Of a DNA stretch of 64,000 nt, positions 1 to 9,037 are shown in pieces. The notes below the pieces were generated by a model that saw only the letters and a list, made by a program, of their open reading frames with translations, was not told the origin of the DNA and did no database searches. Every line of letters starts with the position of its first letter. Position 1 is the first letter of the stretch. Both the position numbers and the translations under genes were made by a program. Source of the DNA: Actinomycetaceae bacterium (GTDB lineage Bacteria > Actinomycetota > Actinomycetes > Actinomycetales > Actinomycetaceae); the NCBI GenBank assembly GCA_030532405.1, contig JAUNLF010000003.1:186001-250000 (forward strand), read 5' to 3'.

Positions 1-1142
1 CCTTTAGGCGCCTATCGCGCGAATACGGCGAGCGCGGCCTAAACAGCGAACTCCAGTCCGCCCTCCAACATGCAAAAAAGGGTGAAGACGCGCCTGCAGG
101 GCTTTACGTGTGCGAAATGATCACCGCGCGCGCCCTGATTGAAGGCAACGAAAAAACCCAGCGCATGATCGAACCGGACCCGCAGGAACGCGTGCGATCC
201 GTGCAACTGTACGGCGTGGACCCGGACACTATGGGACGGGCCGCAGAGCTCATGGTGGATCAGGACTTAGCGGACCACATTGATTTGAACTTTGGATGCC
301 CCGTGCCGAAGGTAACCCGCAAGGGTGGAGGCGCGGCGCTGCCGTGGAAGCGCGACCTGCTCGAAGACATTTTGAAAGCCGTCGTGAGCGGCGCGGAGCG
401 GGCCGGTAAGCGGCAAGGCCGTGACATTCCGGTGACGATCAAGATGCGCGTCGGCATCGACGACAAGCATCAAACCTACCTGGACGCGGGCCGCATCGCG
501 CAAAACACCGGTGTCGCCGCGGTCGCTCTGCACGGGCGCACGCAGGCGCAGTACTATTCCGGCCACGCCGACTGGGAAACTATCGCGCGACTAAAAGAAA
601 CTGTCAACATTCCCGTCATGGGCAACGGCGACATTTTCAAGGGCAGCGATGCTACCTCGATGATGGAGCAAACCGGGTGCGACGCGGTCGTAATCGGACG
701 CGGATGTCAGGGCCGGCCCTGGCTGTTCACCGACATCACCTCCGAGTTCACCGGCGCCGGCCTGGAGCCCACGCGGCCCGACCTGCGCGAAGTTGTCCGC
801 GTTATTCGCGAACACAGCGAGCTCATGATCGAACACATGGGCAATGAAGAAAACGCGATGCGCAACATGCGCAAACACATCGGCTGGTACCTTCGCGGAT
901 TCGGAATCGGCGGAGAATCCCGCATGAAACTCGGCCGAGTTAGTAGTATCGAAGAACTAGACGAACTCGTAGCGCAGTTGGATTTGGACCAGCCCTACCC
1001 CAAGTCTGCGGATGGTCCAAGGGGCCGCAAGGGCCACGCCCGCCGGCCACACCTGCCGGACGGCTGGCTCGATTCGCAAACAATCGATTCCGCGTCGAGG
1101 GCGGACGTAGCGGCTAACGAGTCCGTCGCCGACGGCGGCTAA
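1..1142 (+). CDS. dus: tRNA-dihydrouridine synthase, DusB/NifR3-like (5' end outside window)
   Basis: FMN-dependent reduction of uridine to dihydrouridine in the tRNA D-loop. The reading frame is open from base 3 and already encodes the family's N-terminal FRRLSREYGE-type strand, so the gene begins left of the window and the GTG at 108 is not its true start. Visible signatures are GLYVCEMITARAL, the NFGCPVPKV motif with the catalytic cysteine, the KMRVGIDD strand, LHGRTQAQYYSG and the phosphate-binding GNGDIF and VIGRGCQGRPW segments. An extra segment of about 19 residues (bases 42-98) lies between the first strand and GLYVCEM. The C-terminus is a short polar tail. aroD follows 77 bases downstream. 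Confidence 0.93.
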   Translation, partial: FRRLSREYGERGLNSELQSALQHAKKGEDAPAGLYVCEMITARALIEGNEKTQRMIEPDPQERVRSVQLYGVDPDTMGRAAELMVDQDLADHIDLNFGCPVPKVTRKGGGAALPWKRDLLEDILKAVVSGAERAGKRQGRDIPVTIKMRVGIDDKHQTYLDAGRIAQNTGVAAVALHGRTQAQYYSGHADWETIARLKETVNIPVMGNGDIFKGSDATSMMEQTGCDAVVIGRGCQGRPWLFTDITSEFTGAGLEPTRPDLREVVRVIREHSELMIEHMGNEENAMRNMRKHIGWYLRGFGIGGESRMKLGRVSSIEELDELVAQLDLDQPYPKSADGPRGRKGHARRPHLPDGWLDSQTIDSASRADVAANESVADGG

Positions 1143-1219
1143 CAGCACGGTGGCTTTCGCGGTCAACGGCCGCTACGCCAAAGTGGACCGGATTTTCGGG
1201 CCGAATGTAAGGAGCAAAC

Positions 1220-2104
1220 ATGGCACTGGTTAACCTCAAAGGACACGGGGCAACGCGGGCTCAGAGTGTGACCCTGGGGGCGGGCCGCTCCGCCCTCATC
1301 GTGCCAATTACCGGTGCGAATGCTTCCCAGATCGCGTCGCGAGCCCGCGCAATTGAACGCTCCGCTGCTGACATTGTGGAGTGGCGTGTCGATGGTCTCG
1401 GATCGCTTGACACCGCGATCATTCAGGGCGCCCTGCAAGTTCTGCGCCGCGAAACGTCCCGCCCGATCCTGGCGACCTACCGAACTCGCGTGCAGGGCGG
1501 CGAGGGTAATCCAACCGATTCGCTGCGCGTCGCGAAAGTAGTGTTGGAGGCCGGCGTTGACGCCCTCGATATCGAAGAAACGGACCCCAATGCTGACGAA
1601 ATCGCCGCATTAGTGTACGAGGGCGGGGCTGTACCGGTGCTGTCGGTGCATGATTTTGAGCGAACTCCCGGCGTGGAGGCGCTGATCAAAAAACTGACCG
1701 AAATGCAGGCACGCGTAGAATCTTGGTTTGAACGCGCCCAGCAAGACGCCGGCAAGCTGGACGCGCTTAATCGGGCGTCCGATAGTTCCAAGGAGCTAGC
1801 CGAGCGCGGCCCGGGCGTCATCAAGATTGCGTGCATGGCGAACGAGCCGATGGACGCTTTGAAAGTCGCGGTTGCCGTGCGCCGTTTCGCCGATGCGTAC
1901 CAGCAACTGCCCGCGATCGCTCTTGCGATGGGGGAGGACGGGGAGCTCACCCGCGCGTTTGCCGGCGCGATCGGTAGCGCCGCGACCTTCACAATGCTGG
2001 CTGGGGAGAGTTCCGCGCCGGGCCAAATCGACATTGAAGCCCTGGCTAATTTTGCGCGTGAAACCAGCGCCCTCAAACTGGCCGGGCGTGCCGGCGAGGT
2101 TTAG
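1220..2104 (+). CDS. aroD: type I 3-dehydroquinate dehydratase
   Basis: Converts 3-dehydroquinate to 3-dehydroshikimate in aromatic amino acid synthesis through a Schiff-base lysine. The class I catalytic set is present: E54 in DIVEWRVDG, H144 in LSVHDFERTP and the Schiff-base K202 in GVIKIACMA. C-terminal MGEDGELTRAFAGAIGS matches the substrate-binding end of the fold. At 294 residues it is longer than typical (about 250), because of a polar N-terminal stretch and a helical insertion of roughly 38 residues (160-197) between the catalytic histidine and lysine. The start is fixed by AAGGAG ten bases before the ATG. It is probably monocistronic and runs convergently toward the GH13-like gene. 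Confidence 0.92.
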   Translation: MALVNLKGHGATRAQSVTLGAGRSALIVPITGANASQIASRARAIERSAADIVEWRVDGLGSLDTAIIQGALQVLRRETSRPILATYRTRVQGGEGNPTDSLRVAKVVLEAGVDALDIEETDPNADEIAALVYEGGAVPVLSVHDFERTPGVEALIKKLTEMQARVESWFERAQQDAGKLDALNRASDSSKELAERGPGVIKIACMANEPMDALKVAVAVRRFADAYQQLPAIALAMGEDGELTRAFAGAIGSAATFTMLAGESSAPGQIDIEALANFARETSALKLAGRAGEV

Positions 2105-2180
2105 AACCGGGCCGCTCAAAGTAGCGGTGCAAAAACTCTATCCCCGGGGCGTAACCCCACGGGGCGCGCCCGCGCGAGCT

Positions 2181-2215
2181 ACACCCGCGCTTGGTGTACC
2201 CGCGCTTGGCGCGGG
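2181..2215. terminator. possible hairpin between convergent aroD and GH13-like gene
   Basis: The gap holds two near-copies of CCCGCGCTTGG. The second forms a perfect 7-bp stem (2199-2205 with 2209-2215) and a 3-base loop. There is no U-run, so termination is a guess based on position between convergent genes. Confidence 0.35.
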
Positions 2216-2239
2216 ACGCTACCCAGCCGAACCGCCGGT

Positions 2240-3571
2240 TTAGTAGTCGGGCGCGCTGAGGTGGGGAGGCGCAAACCAGGCGGTGGTACCGGGCGTGAGG
2301 CAGTTTTGTTTTTCGCGCTCCGCGGTTGAAAAGATTTGGGCCGGGCCAGTTTTTAGGACGTCTTGCGAGGCGGGTACGGCCTCGTCCTTTGTTGAATCTG
2401 AACGTAGCAGTAGCCGGTTTTTAAGCGGGACGTTAATGTCGTGGGGGCTCGTGTTGAGTACGCACATGATGCCGCCGCTCATGAACACGGCGACGCCGTC
2501 TCGTTGCCAGTCCAGGCCTGAAACCCACGCGAAAGTCCCGTTACCCAGGTCGTGCTTTTCGCGCAGTTTTAGCGCTAGTTTTGTGTGGCGAACCCGGGCG
2601 CGTTCAGAGTCGGTTACCGGGTTTGATAGGCGTGCAGCCACGCCCTCAAAATCGACATGACCGCCAGAAAAGCCAAACGGCAGGTACACGGCGCCGGGTA
2701 GGCCCGCCAGGATGATGCGCATGGAGGCGCGTCGTTTGGTGGTGGCGCCGTCTTCCCACGAGCCTTTGTGAACGTTTTGGGTATCGGGTGTTTCCACGAG
2801 CCTGGGAAGCATTGCCTTCCACGCGGCGGGTGAACCGATGCGGTCGCGCTCCGTGATCGTGGTTGTGATGACTTCGCGAAGTGCAGCGGCGTCGAACGGA
2901 ACCTTGTGCAGTCGGTCGTCGCGAAGGTGGTGTAGCCATTCTTCTTCGAGGTGGCGGTGATAGTTCGCAACCAGGTCGGTGCGAGCTCCGGCGGCAAGAA
3001 TGTGATCCATCGAGAACTCGGCGAGTTCCGCCATTAGGAACAAGACCAGTTTCGTGAAGTTTTGCGCGTGTTTTTCCGCCAGTGGATCGCGGCTTGATTC
3101 ACTGATTTTTCCGAGGTCGATTCCGTCCGCTCCGGCCTTTAGAGCGGCTCGGGTGCGCACGATCGTGTTAGCCATGGACTGTTCGACGCCAAAGAATGGG
3201 TATGAGCGTTCGCCCGGATCTCCGGGGATGACGTCGGCTCCGGCAAGGCGCACGAGCGCTTTCAAATCCGCGTCGTGGGCCGCGTCAATGATGAGTTCTA
3301 GCAGGTGACCCGATTCGCGAAAATCAATGAGGGCGGGCCGAAACACGACGGCGTGAAACCCGAGGTCTTTGATGAGCGGCATGACATCGGCGAGCATTTT
3401 CGCGCCGACCTCGTCGACGACTCCGGGTATTTCCGCAACCACACCGGTGTGCCACCACGGGGTGGGGCCATTCGTGCGCCGGTGGATTAGTTCGGTGCGC
3501 ACGTACGGGGCTGCTTTTACACGTTCAGCACTATTGAGGTGATACTGCGTCAGTCGGCTCGATGGGGTCAT
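2240..3571 (-). CDS. degenerate GH13 (alpha-amylase family) protein, probably catalytically dead
   Basis: Colinear with the alpha-glucosidase encoded at 7367-9028. The N-terminal PWWHTGVV strand, the LIIDAAHDADLKALVRL strand, the ADGIDLG strand, the LPGAVYLPFGFSGG segment and the C-terminal beta domain (FAWVSGLDWQRDGVAVFMSGG) all align by eye. The catalytic positions do not survive. The nucleophile Asp of GFRVD is Gly154 (GIDLG), the acid/base Glu of ILVAEAW is Gly195 (ILAAGAR), and NHD is TPD with only Asp263 kept. At 443 residues it is about 110 shorter than the active paralogue, mainly missing domain B. The frame is intact and long, so it is probably a selected pseudoenzyme, perhaps carbohydrate-binding or scaffolding, rather than a pseudogene. 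This is inference from alignment. Confidence 0.75.
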   Translation of the reverse strand: MTPSSRLTQYHLNSAERVKAAPYVRTELIHRRTNGPTPWWHTGVVAEIPGVVDEVGAKMLADVMPLIKDLGFHAVVFRPALIDFRESGHLLELIIDAAHDADLKALVRLAGADVIPGDPGERSYPFFGVEQSMANTIVRTRAALKAGADGIDLGKISESSRDPLAEKHAQNFTKLVLFLMAELAEFSMDHILAAGARTDLVANYHRHLEEEWLHHLRDDRLHKVPFDAAALREVITTTITERDRIGSPAAWKAMLPRLVETPDTQNVHKGSWEDGATTKRRASMRIILAGLPGAVYLPFGFSGGHVDFEGVAARLSNPVTDSERARVRHTKLALKLREKHDLGNGTFAWVSGLDWQRDGVAVFMSGGIMCVLNTSPHDINVPLKNRLLLRSDSTKDEAVPASQDVLKTGPAQIFSTAEREKQNCLTPGTTAWFAPPHLSAPDY

Positions 3572-3577
3572 TTCTTT

Positions 3578-3583
3578 ATTGTC
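3578..3583 (-). promoter_or_regulatory. -10-like GACAAT, 6 bases before GH13-like start
   Basis: Read on the minus strand, GACAAT is followed by six bases and then the ATG of the degenerate GH13 gene. The hexamer keeps A2 and T6 but not T1, so it is one of the weaker members of the leaderless set. Confidence 0.35.
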
Positions 3584-3631
3584 TCAAAGTCGGGCCCGCT
3601 GTGGAAAAGATCGTTCGTATTTGGAGCCAGG

Positions 3632-3637
3632 TATGAT
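3632..3637 (+). promoter_or_regulatory. -10 element TATGAT for leaderless dgt
   Basis: TATGAT, six bases, then GTG at 3644. The spacing puts transcription start at or next to the start codon. This decides the dgt start against the longer upstream frame. Confidence 0.65.
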
Positions 3638-3643
3638 CAAGAC

Positions 3644-4921
3644 GTGAGCGCTAGACTTCCAAACCATCAATACTCCGATTTCGACCGTGAGCGTTTCGTT
3701 CGTGAACGCCCGAAGTCTCCGAACCGTACCGATTTTGAGCGTGACCGTGCGCGTATCTTGCATTCCGCCGCGTTTCGAAGGTTGGGCGAAAAGACTCAAG
3801 TTTTGGGTCCTGCGACCGATGATTTTGTGAGGACGAGGCTGACGCACTCTTTGGAAGTGGCTCAAGTCGGCCGCGAGATCGGTAAAGAGCTTGGCGCAGA
3901 CCCGGACGTTGTGGATGCCGCGTGTTTGGCGCACGACCTCGGACACCCGCCGTTTGGTCACAATGGTGAACGCGCGTTGGATTCGATTGCGCAGGACGCG
4001 GGCGGTTTTGAGGGCAACGCGCAAACTTTCCGCTTGCTGGTCCGCTTGGAGCCTAAGGTGCTGGGTGAAAATGGTGAGCCGCGCGGCGTGAATCTGACGC
4101 GCGCTTCTTTGGACGCGGCGTGCAAGTACCCGTGGGGGCGCGGCCAGGGGCCGGACCCGGTTAAGTCGATGCGCAAGTATTCGGTGTATCCCGACGACAT
4201 GGACGCGTTTAACTGGATGCGTGAAGATCGCGGCAGTCGCAAGTGTCTTGAAGCGCAAATCATGGACTTGTCGGATGATATTGCGTATTCGGTGCACGAC
4301 GTTGAAGACGCGATCATGACGGGGAAGTTCGACGTGCGTGACATGCGCGATGATGCGGCATTTGAGGGCGTCGTGAAGCGCACCAGGCAGTGGTACGCAC
4401 CCGACCTGGATGAAACGAAACTGCAGGCGGCTCGCGAGCGGCTACTTGAAATGCCGTACTGGCTGGATTCTTTTGACTCCACGTTTGCGGACCGGGCGCG
4501 ACTAAAGGACATGACGTCCCAGCTGATCGGCCAGTTCAGCTCAACCACGGTTAGCGCGACCCGATCGGCCGCGAACCTCGCGTCTGGCGAGGGGCTCGGC
4601 CGCTACGACGCAGACCTCGTCGTGCCCGAAGAAACAGCAACCGAAATCTTGCTACTCAAGGGGATTGCCGCCCACTACGTGATGGCACCGCGTGAACATG
4701 AGAGCGCATACCATCACCAGGGAGGCGTCCTCGTAAATCTTGTGGAGACGCTAATGGACACAAACGGTATTCACCTGGAGGAACCGTTTGCATCATTTTG
4801 GCGGCTCGACACGGCGCAAAACTATCGCCTGCGGGTCGTGATCGACCAGGTCGCGTCGCTAACGGACATGTCGGCCCAACGCATGCACGCTTCCCTGTGT
4901 GGAATGTTTGGCGCATTCTAG
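3644..4921 (+). CDS. dgt: deoxyguanosinetriphosphate triphosphohydrolase-like HD protein
   Basis: HD-superfamily dNTP triphosphohydrolase that removes tripolyphosphate from dGTP and related dNTPs. The metal-binding set is visible: RLTHSLEVAQV (first His), HDLGHPPFGHNGE (His-Asp pair and following His) and the distal Asp in MDLSDDIAYSVHD. The length of 425 residues fits the Dgt type-2 subfamily common in actinomycetes. The frame stays open further upstream (to 3539), but those residues are not family-like. GTG 3644 sits six bases after a -10 hexamer and is followed by the expected SDFDRERF region. dnaG lies 59 bases downstream, a pairing often seen in actinomycetes. Confidence 0.9.
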   Translation: MSARLPNHQYSDFDRERFVRERPKSPNRTDFERDRARILHSAAFRRLGEKTQVLGPATDDFVRTRLTHSLEVAQVGREIGKELGADPDVVDAACLAHDLGHPPFGHNGERALDSIAQDAGGFEGNAQTFRLLVRLEPKVLGENGEPRGVNLTRASLDAACKYPWGRGQGPDPVKSMRKYSVYPDDMDAFNWMREDRGSRKCLEAQIMDLSDDIAYSVHDVEDAIMTGKFDVRDMRDDAAFEGVVKRTRQWYAPDLDETKLQAARERLLEMPYWLDSFDSTFADRARLKDMTSQLIGQFSSTTVSATRSAANLASGEGLGRYDADLVVPEETATEILLLKGIAAHYVMAPREHESAYHHQGGVLVNLVETLMDTNGIHLEEPFASFWRLDTAQNYRLRVVIDQVASLTDMSAQRMHASLCGMFGAF

Positions 4922-4968
4922 CGGTTAGGGGCTGCACTGGGGCGCTCGCGGGCGCCTGGCGAGGTAGT

Positions 4969-4974
4969 TAGGAT
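4969..4974 (+). promoter_or_regulatory. -10 element TAGGAT for leaderless dnaG
   Basis: TAGGAT lies six bases before ATG 4981. No Shine-Dalgarno sequence is needed or clearly present, so dnaG appears to have its own promoter inside the dgt-dnaG gap. Confidence 0.6.
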
Positions 4975-4980
4975 GGGGCC

Positions 4981-7083
4981 ATGGCTGGGCTAATTCGAAA
5001 AGAAGACATCGCGAGAGTTCGCGAAGCGGCGTCGATCGACGAAATCGTTGGCGACTACGTAACTTTGCAGCCAGCCGGCGTCGGGTCGATGAAGGGGCTT
5101 TGCCCGTTCCACGACGAAAAGACGCCCTCCTTTAACGTCCGCCCGCACCTTGGCCTTTGGCATTGTTTTGGATGTGGCGAGGGCGGAGACGTGTTTAGCT
5201 TCCTCCAAAAAATCGATCACCTCTCTTTTACTGAGGCCGTGGAGCACCTGGCACAAAAGAAGGGGATCACGCTTAACTACGAGGAAGGCAAACGCGGCCC
5301 GCAAGAGTTCGGCCGCCGCCAGCGCCTAATTGACGCGCACCGGATTGCCGAAGAGTTCTATACGCGAAACCTGGAATCCGGCGAGGCCGGTATTGCGCGC
5401 GAGTTCTTGATGAAACGCGGTTTCGACGCGTCGATTGCCCGCCATTTTTCGATTGGATACGCGCCGCAAGGGTGGAATAACCTTACGGACCTGCTGCGCT
5501 CGCGGGGTTTTCAGGACCAGGAAATCGTTCGAGCTGGCTTGGCTGCGCAGGGTAAGCGGGGCATTTATGATCGTTTCCGAGGGCGGCTCATGTGGCCGAT
5601 TCGCGACCTGACCGGCGCGACCATCGGGTTTGGTGCTCGAAGGCTGTATGAGGATGACCAGGGGCCGAAGTACCTGAATACTCCGGAGACTCCGATCTAT
5701 CACAAGTCGCAGGTCTTGTACGGCTTGGATTTGGCTAAGCGAAACATTGCGAAGCAACGCAAGGTTGTGATTGTGGAGGGCTACACGGACGTCATGGCCG
5801 CGCACATCGCGGGTGTAGATACCGCGGTTGCAACGTGTGGCACGGCGTTTGGGTCCGAGCACGTGAAAATCATCCGCCGATTACTTGGGGACGTGGCTGA
5901 CCCGTCCGCGGGCGTCCAACTGTCTTCGGGAGTTAGCCGCGGCGGCGAAGTCATCTTCACTTTTGATGGTGATGAGGCCGGACGCAAGGCTGCTCTGAAA
6001 GCATTTGCTGAGGACCAAAACTTTGCATCCCAAACATTTGTAGCCATTGAGGGGTCCGGTATGGATCCGTGCGACCTGCGCATGGCGAAGGGTGACGACG
6101 CGGTGAAGCAGTTGGTGGCGTCGCGCGAACCCCTATTCGAGTTCGTGATCCGCTCCACCCTGCGTTCCATTGATTTAAATACCGCGGAAGGGCGCGTCTA
6201 CGGTTTGCGTGCGACGGCCCCGATTGTTGCTGGAATTCGAGACCGCGCCCTGCAGCGCGAGTATGTTCGCCAGCTTGCAGGCTGGCTCGGTATGGAGACC
6301 GGTGAAGTGGCGGGCGAGGTCAGCAGGGCGGGTCGCGCCGCGCCGGCACGCGGCCAGCAGTACGGCCCCGGTGGGCAGTTTGGTCAAAGTGGTTACGGGC
6401 AGTCCGGCCCGGGAGGGCCGGGACAAAGCGGGCCTAATCAGTACGGCCCGGGCAGGCCGGGCCAAGGTCCGCGCGGCCGCGGACAGTACGCGCAGGGCGC
6501 TCCGGGATCGTACGCGCAACCCCAGGGTGGTTACGGTGGTCCGGGCCCGCAGCGTGGCCCGGTTGAGGCTGATCCGGTTATGAGGCTTGAGCGCGAGGCT
6601 CTGGAGGCCGTCATTCAGCGGCCGGGTGACGTCCTCGGAACTGGATTTGATGACTTGGATGGGGAGGCGTTTTCGACGCCTGCGTACCGCGCGGTCCACG
6701 ACGTGATTCGCGCGAACGGCGGACTGGCTAGTTACGTGGATTTTCTTCAGATCGCGGAGGCCGAACTGGGCGTCGGTGAGCAAGCTGCCGTGAAGGCGGC
6801 GTCGCACTGGAACCGGAACCTGATGGAGGCCGGTGGGGAAGTGGTGGCGAAGGTGATCACTCGCCTGGCGGTTGCGCCACTGCCGCAGGACGATCCGGAC
6901 CGGTTGCGCGACTACTGCTTCGGCGTCGTTCGCGCTCTCGTTCGCATGGGACTAACGCGTCAAATCGGACAGCTCAAGGCGCAGGTTGCGCGCTACCCGT
7001 TTGACTCCGAACAGGGCCAAGCCGCATTCAAACAACTATTCGAGCTAGAAGAAAAACGCCGCAAACTACAAGAAGAGCTATAA
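4981..7083 (+). CDS. dnaG: DNA primase
   Basis: Makes RNA primers at the replication fork and recruits to DnaB helicase. Order of domains: CHC2 zinc finger (C41, H44, C62, C65), the RNA-polymerase fold with RGRLMWPIRD, the TOPRIM site with VEGYTD (266-270) and FTFDGDEAG (DGD at 329-331), then a helicase-interaction domain from about residue 535 to 700. Two oddities stand out. About 15 extra residues lie just before FTFDGD (303-320). A Gly/Gln/Pro/Tyr-rich disordered linker of about 75 residues (roughly 452-526) joins catalytic and C-terminal domains. At 700 residues it is at the long end for the family. Confidence 0.96.
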   Translation: MAGLIRKEDIARVREAASIDEIVGDYVTLQPAGVGSMKGLCPFHDEKTPSFNVRPHLGLWHCFGCGEGGDVFSFLQKIDHLSFTEAVEHLAQKKGITLNYEEGKRGPQEFGRRQRLIDAHRIAEEFYTRNLESGEAGIAREFLMKRGFDASIARHFSIGYAPQGWNNLTDLLRSRGFQDQEIVRAGLAAQGKRGIYDRFRGRLMWPIRDLTGATIGFGARRLYEDDQGPKYLNTPETPIYHKSQVLYGLDLAKRNIAKQRKVVIVEGYTDVMAAHIAGVDTAVATCGTAFGSEHVKIIRRLLGDVADPSAGVQLSSGVSRGGEVIFTFDGDEAGRKAALKAFAEDQNFASQTFVAIEGSGMDPCDLRMAKGDDAVKQLVASREPLFEFVIRSTLRSIDLNTAEGRVYGLRATAPIVAGIRDRALQREYVRQLAGWLGMETGEVAGEVSRAGRAAPARGQQYGPGGQFGQSGYGQSGPGGPGQSGPNQYGPGRPGQGPRGRGQYAQGAPGSYAQPQGGYGGPGPQRGPVEADPVMRLEREALEAVIQRPGDVLGTGFDDLDGEAFSTPAYRAVHDVIRANGGLASYVDFLQIAEAELGVGEQAAVKAASHWNRNLMEAGGEVVAKVITRLAVAPLPQDDPDRLRDYCFGVVRALVRMGLTRQIGQLKAQVARYPFDSEQGQAAFKQLFELEEKRRKLQEEL

Positions 7084-7286
7084 CCGCTCGGCTTTACTCC
7101 GCGGTGACGTCGCTTTGTGCGCGGGTCACCTGACAAGTTCGTAACGCCCTCCCGTACTCAACCGGCACACGTACGTAACTAACGACCTTACGTTGCCGGT
7201 ACTCGTACGAAACTGGCGCGGGTAACCGGCAAGTGGCTTAACCCCTAGATTGCGTGCCCGTAGTACGCTAAACTTAACGCAAGTCG

Positions 7287-7300
7287 TCGACGCGTGTCGA
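7287..7300. promoter_or_regulatory. candidate LacI-family operator before alpha-glucosidase
   Basis: TCGACGCGTGTCGA matches its own reverse complement at 12 of 14 positions. It lies about 13 bases downstream of a possible -10 (TAAACT at 7269-7274) and about 65 bases before the alpha-glucosidase start. The LacI-type regulator encoded downstream is the obvious candidate ligand. Nothing else was recognised in the 283-bp gap after dnaG. Confidence 0.3.
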
Positions 7301-7366
7301 TGAATTGGCGGGTTGCGAGCCACGCCCTCGAAAATCTTTGAAAATTTACACTTTGAGAGGTGGACT

Positions 7367-9028
7367 ATGAGCGATCAGGTAACGCGTAGCGATTGGGATC
7401 AGTGGTGGCGTCACGCGGTTATCTACCAGGTTTATCCGCGCAGTTTCAACGATGCTAACGGTGATGGCGTGGGTGATATTCGCGGAATCATCGAGCGTCT
7501 TGATTACTTGAAGTCGTTGTCGATTGATGCGATTTGGATTTCGCCGCACTACCCGTCGCCGCAGGCGGACACGGGTTATGACGTGGCTGACTATCACGAT
7601 GTGAACCCTGAGTACGGTACTTTGGAGGACTTTGACGAGCTGGTTGCGGGGGCGCATGAGCGCGGGATGCGCGTGCTGATTGACCTTGTGCCGAATCATT
7701 CGTCGGATCAGCACGAGTGGTTCCAGGCGGCGTTGGCGGCGGGTCATGGTTCGCCCGAGCGTGATCGTTACATGTTCCGATACAGCGAGGGCGAGCCGCC
7801 GAACAACTGGGGTGCGGCGTTTGGCGGATCGGCGTGGTCTCCGGTTGAGCCGCTGTCGGGTAAGGCGGAGGACCGCGACTGGTGGTACTTGCACATGTTT
7901 GCGCCCGAGCAGCCGGACTTTAACTGGGAGAATCCGGAGGTTCACGAGTTTTTCCGCGGCTACTTGCGTTTCTGGTTGGATCGCGGTGTTGATGGTTTCC
8001 GTGTTGACGTGGCGCATGGCTTGGTGAAGGCGGAGGGGCTTCCTGACGATAATCGCGGCCCGGATAAGTGGGCTGCGGATGCTGACGCTCAGATTGATCA
8101 CGGTCCGGCTTGGGATCAAGATGGCGTGCACGAGATTTACCGCGAGTGGCGCGAGGTTTTGAACGAGTACGGTCGGGATCGCATTTTGGTTGCGGAGGCG
8201 TGGGTTTATGATCCGAGCCGTCTTGCGGACTATGTGCGTGAAGAAGAGATGAGTCAGGCGTTTAACTTTGAGTACTTGGAGGCCGGCTGGTTGCCGGGTA
8301 GGGTGCGCGAGGTTATTGATTCGACGATGGGGGCGAATGCTCGCGTGGGTGCGCCCGTGACGTGGGTGCTTTCGAACCATGATGTGGTGCGTCACCCGTC
8401 GCGTTTTGGGTTTGAGCCTGGCTATAGCACGAAGTCTGGTATTGGTTTTGACGACCCGCAGCCGGATTTGGAGCTTGGCATGCAGCGCGGTAAGGCGATG
8501 ACTTTGTTTACGTTTGGCCTGCCGGGTTCGGCGTATCTGTATCAGGGTGAGGAGCTTGGCTTGCCTGAGGTTACGGATTTGCCGGATGAGGCGCGTCAGG
8601 ATCCGACTTGGTTGCGTACTAATCACACTGTGCGTGGTCGTGATGGTGCTCGCGTGCCTTTGCCGTGGAGGAATGATCCGAAGGATACGGGTTTTGGTCA
8701 GAATCCGTGGCTTCCGCAGCCGCAGGATTGGGCGTCGTATTCCGCGGAGGTCCAAGAGAATGACCCTGATTCGTTCCTGGCGTTTTATCGGGACATGATT
8801 CGACTGCGCGGCTCGCTTGGGCTTGGAAGCGGTTCGCTTGAATGGTTGGAGGGCGCTTCTGACGAAGTGTTGGTTGCTCGTAATGGGCAGACCGTTCTGG
8901 TGATTAACATGAGTGGGGAAGTTGCTGAGCTTGCCGGTGTCGGTTCGGTGCTGATCGCGGCCGGTGAGGTCACCGAGTCTGGTGGCGTGGTTACCGTGCC
9001 CGCGAATGCGGCCGCCTGGCTGGGCTAA
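7367..9028 (+). CDS. GH13 alpha-glucosidase (oligo-1,6-glucosidase type)
   Basis: Retaining glycoside hydrolase that releases glucose from short alpha-glucosides; intracellular, since no signal peptide is seen. GH13 regions I-IV are complete: DLVPNH, GFRVDVAH (nucleophile D214), ILVAEAWV (acid/base E277) and LSNHD (D339). The N-terminal WWRHAVIYQVYPRSF and the C-terminal beta-sandwich are typical, and 553 residues is the usual length. ATG 7367 follows GAGAGGTGG; the frame extends upstream to 7313 without homology. Substrate (maltose, isomaltose, sucrose or trehalulose type) cannot be fixed from sequence. The downstream LacI gene suggests sugar-responsive control. Confidence 0.92.
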   Translation: MSDQVTRSDWDQWWRHAVIYQVYPRSFNDANGDGVGDIRGIIERLDYLKSLSIDAIWISPHYPSPQADTGYDVADYHDVNPEYGTLEDFDELVAGAHERGMRVLIDLVPNHSSDQHEWFQAALAAGHGSPERDRYMFRYSEGEPPNNWGAAFGGSAWSPVEPLSGKAEDRDWWYLHMFAPEQPDFNWENPEVHEFFRGYLRFWLDRGVDGFRVDVAHGLVKAEGLPDDNRGPDKWAADADAQIDHGPAWDQDGVHEIYREWREVLNEYGRDRILVAEAWVYDPSRLADYVREEEMSQAFNFEYLEAGWLPGRVREVIDSTMGANARVGAPVTWVLSNHDVVRHPSRFGFEPGYSTKSGIGFDDPQPDLELGMQRGKAMTLFTFGLPGSAYLYQGEELGLPEVTDLPDEARQDPTWLRTNHTVRGRDGARVPLPWRNDPKDTGFGQNPWLPQPQDWASYSAEVQENDPDSFLAFYRDMIRLRGSLGLGSGSLEWLEGASDEVLVARNGQTVLVINMSGEVAELAGVGSVLIAAGEVTESGGVVTVPANAAAWLG

Positions 9029-9037
9029 GTGAGTATG

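Noticed and set aside
7346-8755. 469-codon minus-strand frame
   Set aside because: Antisense shadow of the alpha-glucosidase, whose plus-strand product has all GH13 motifs.
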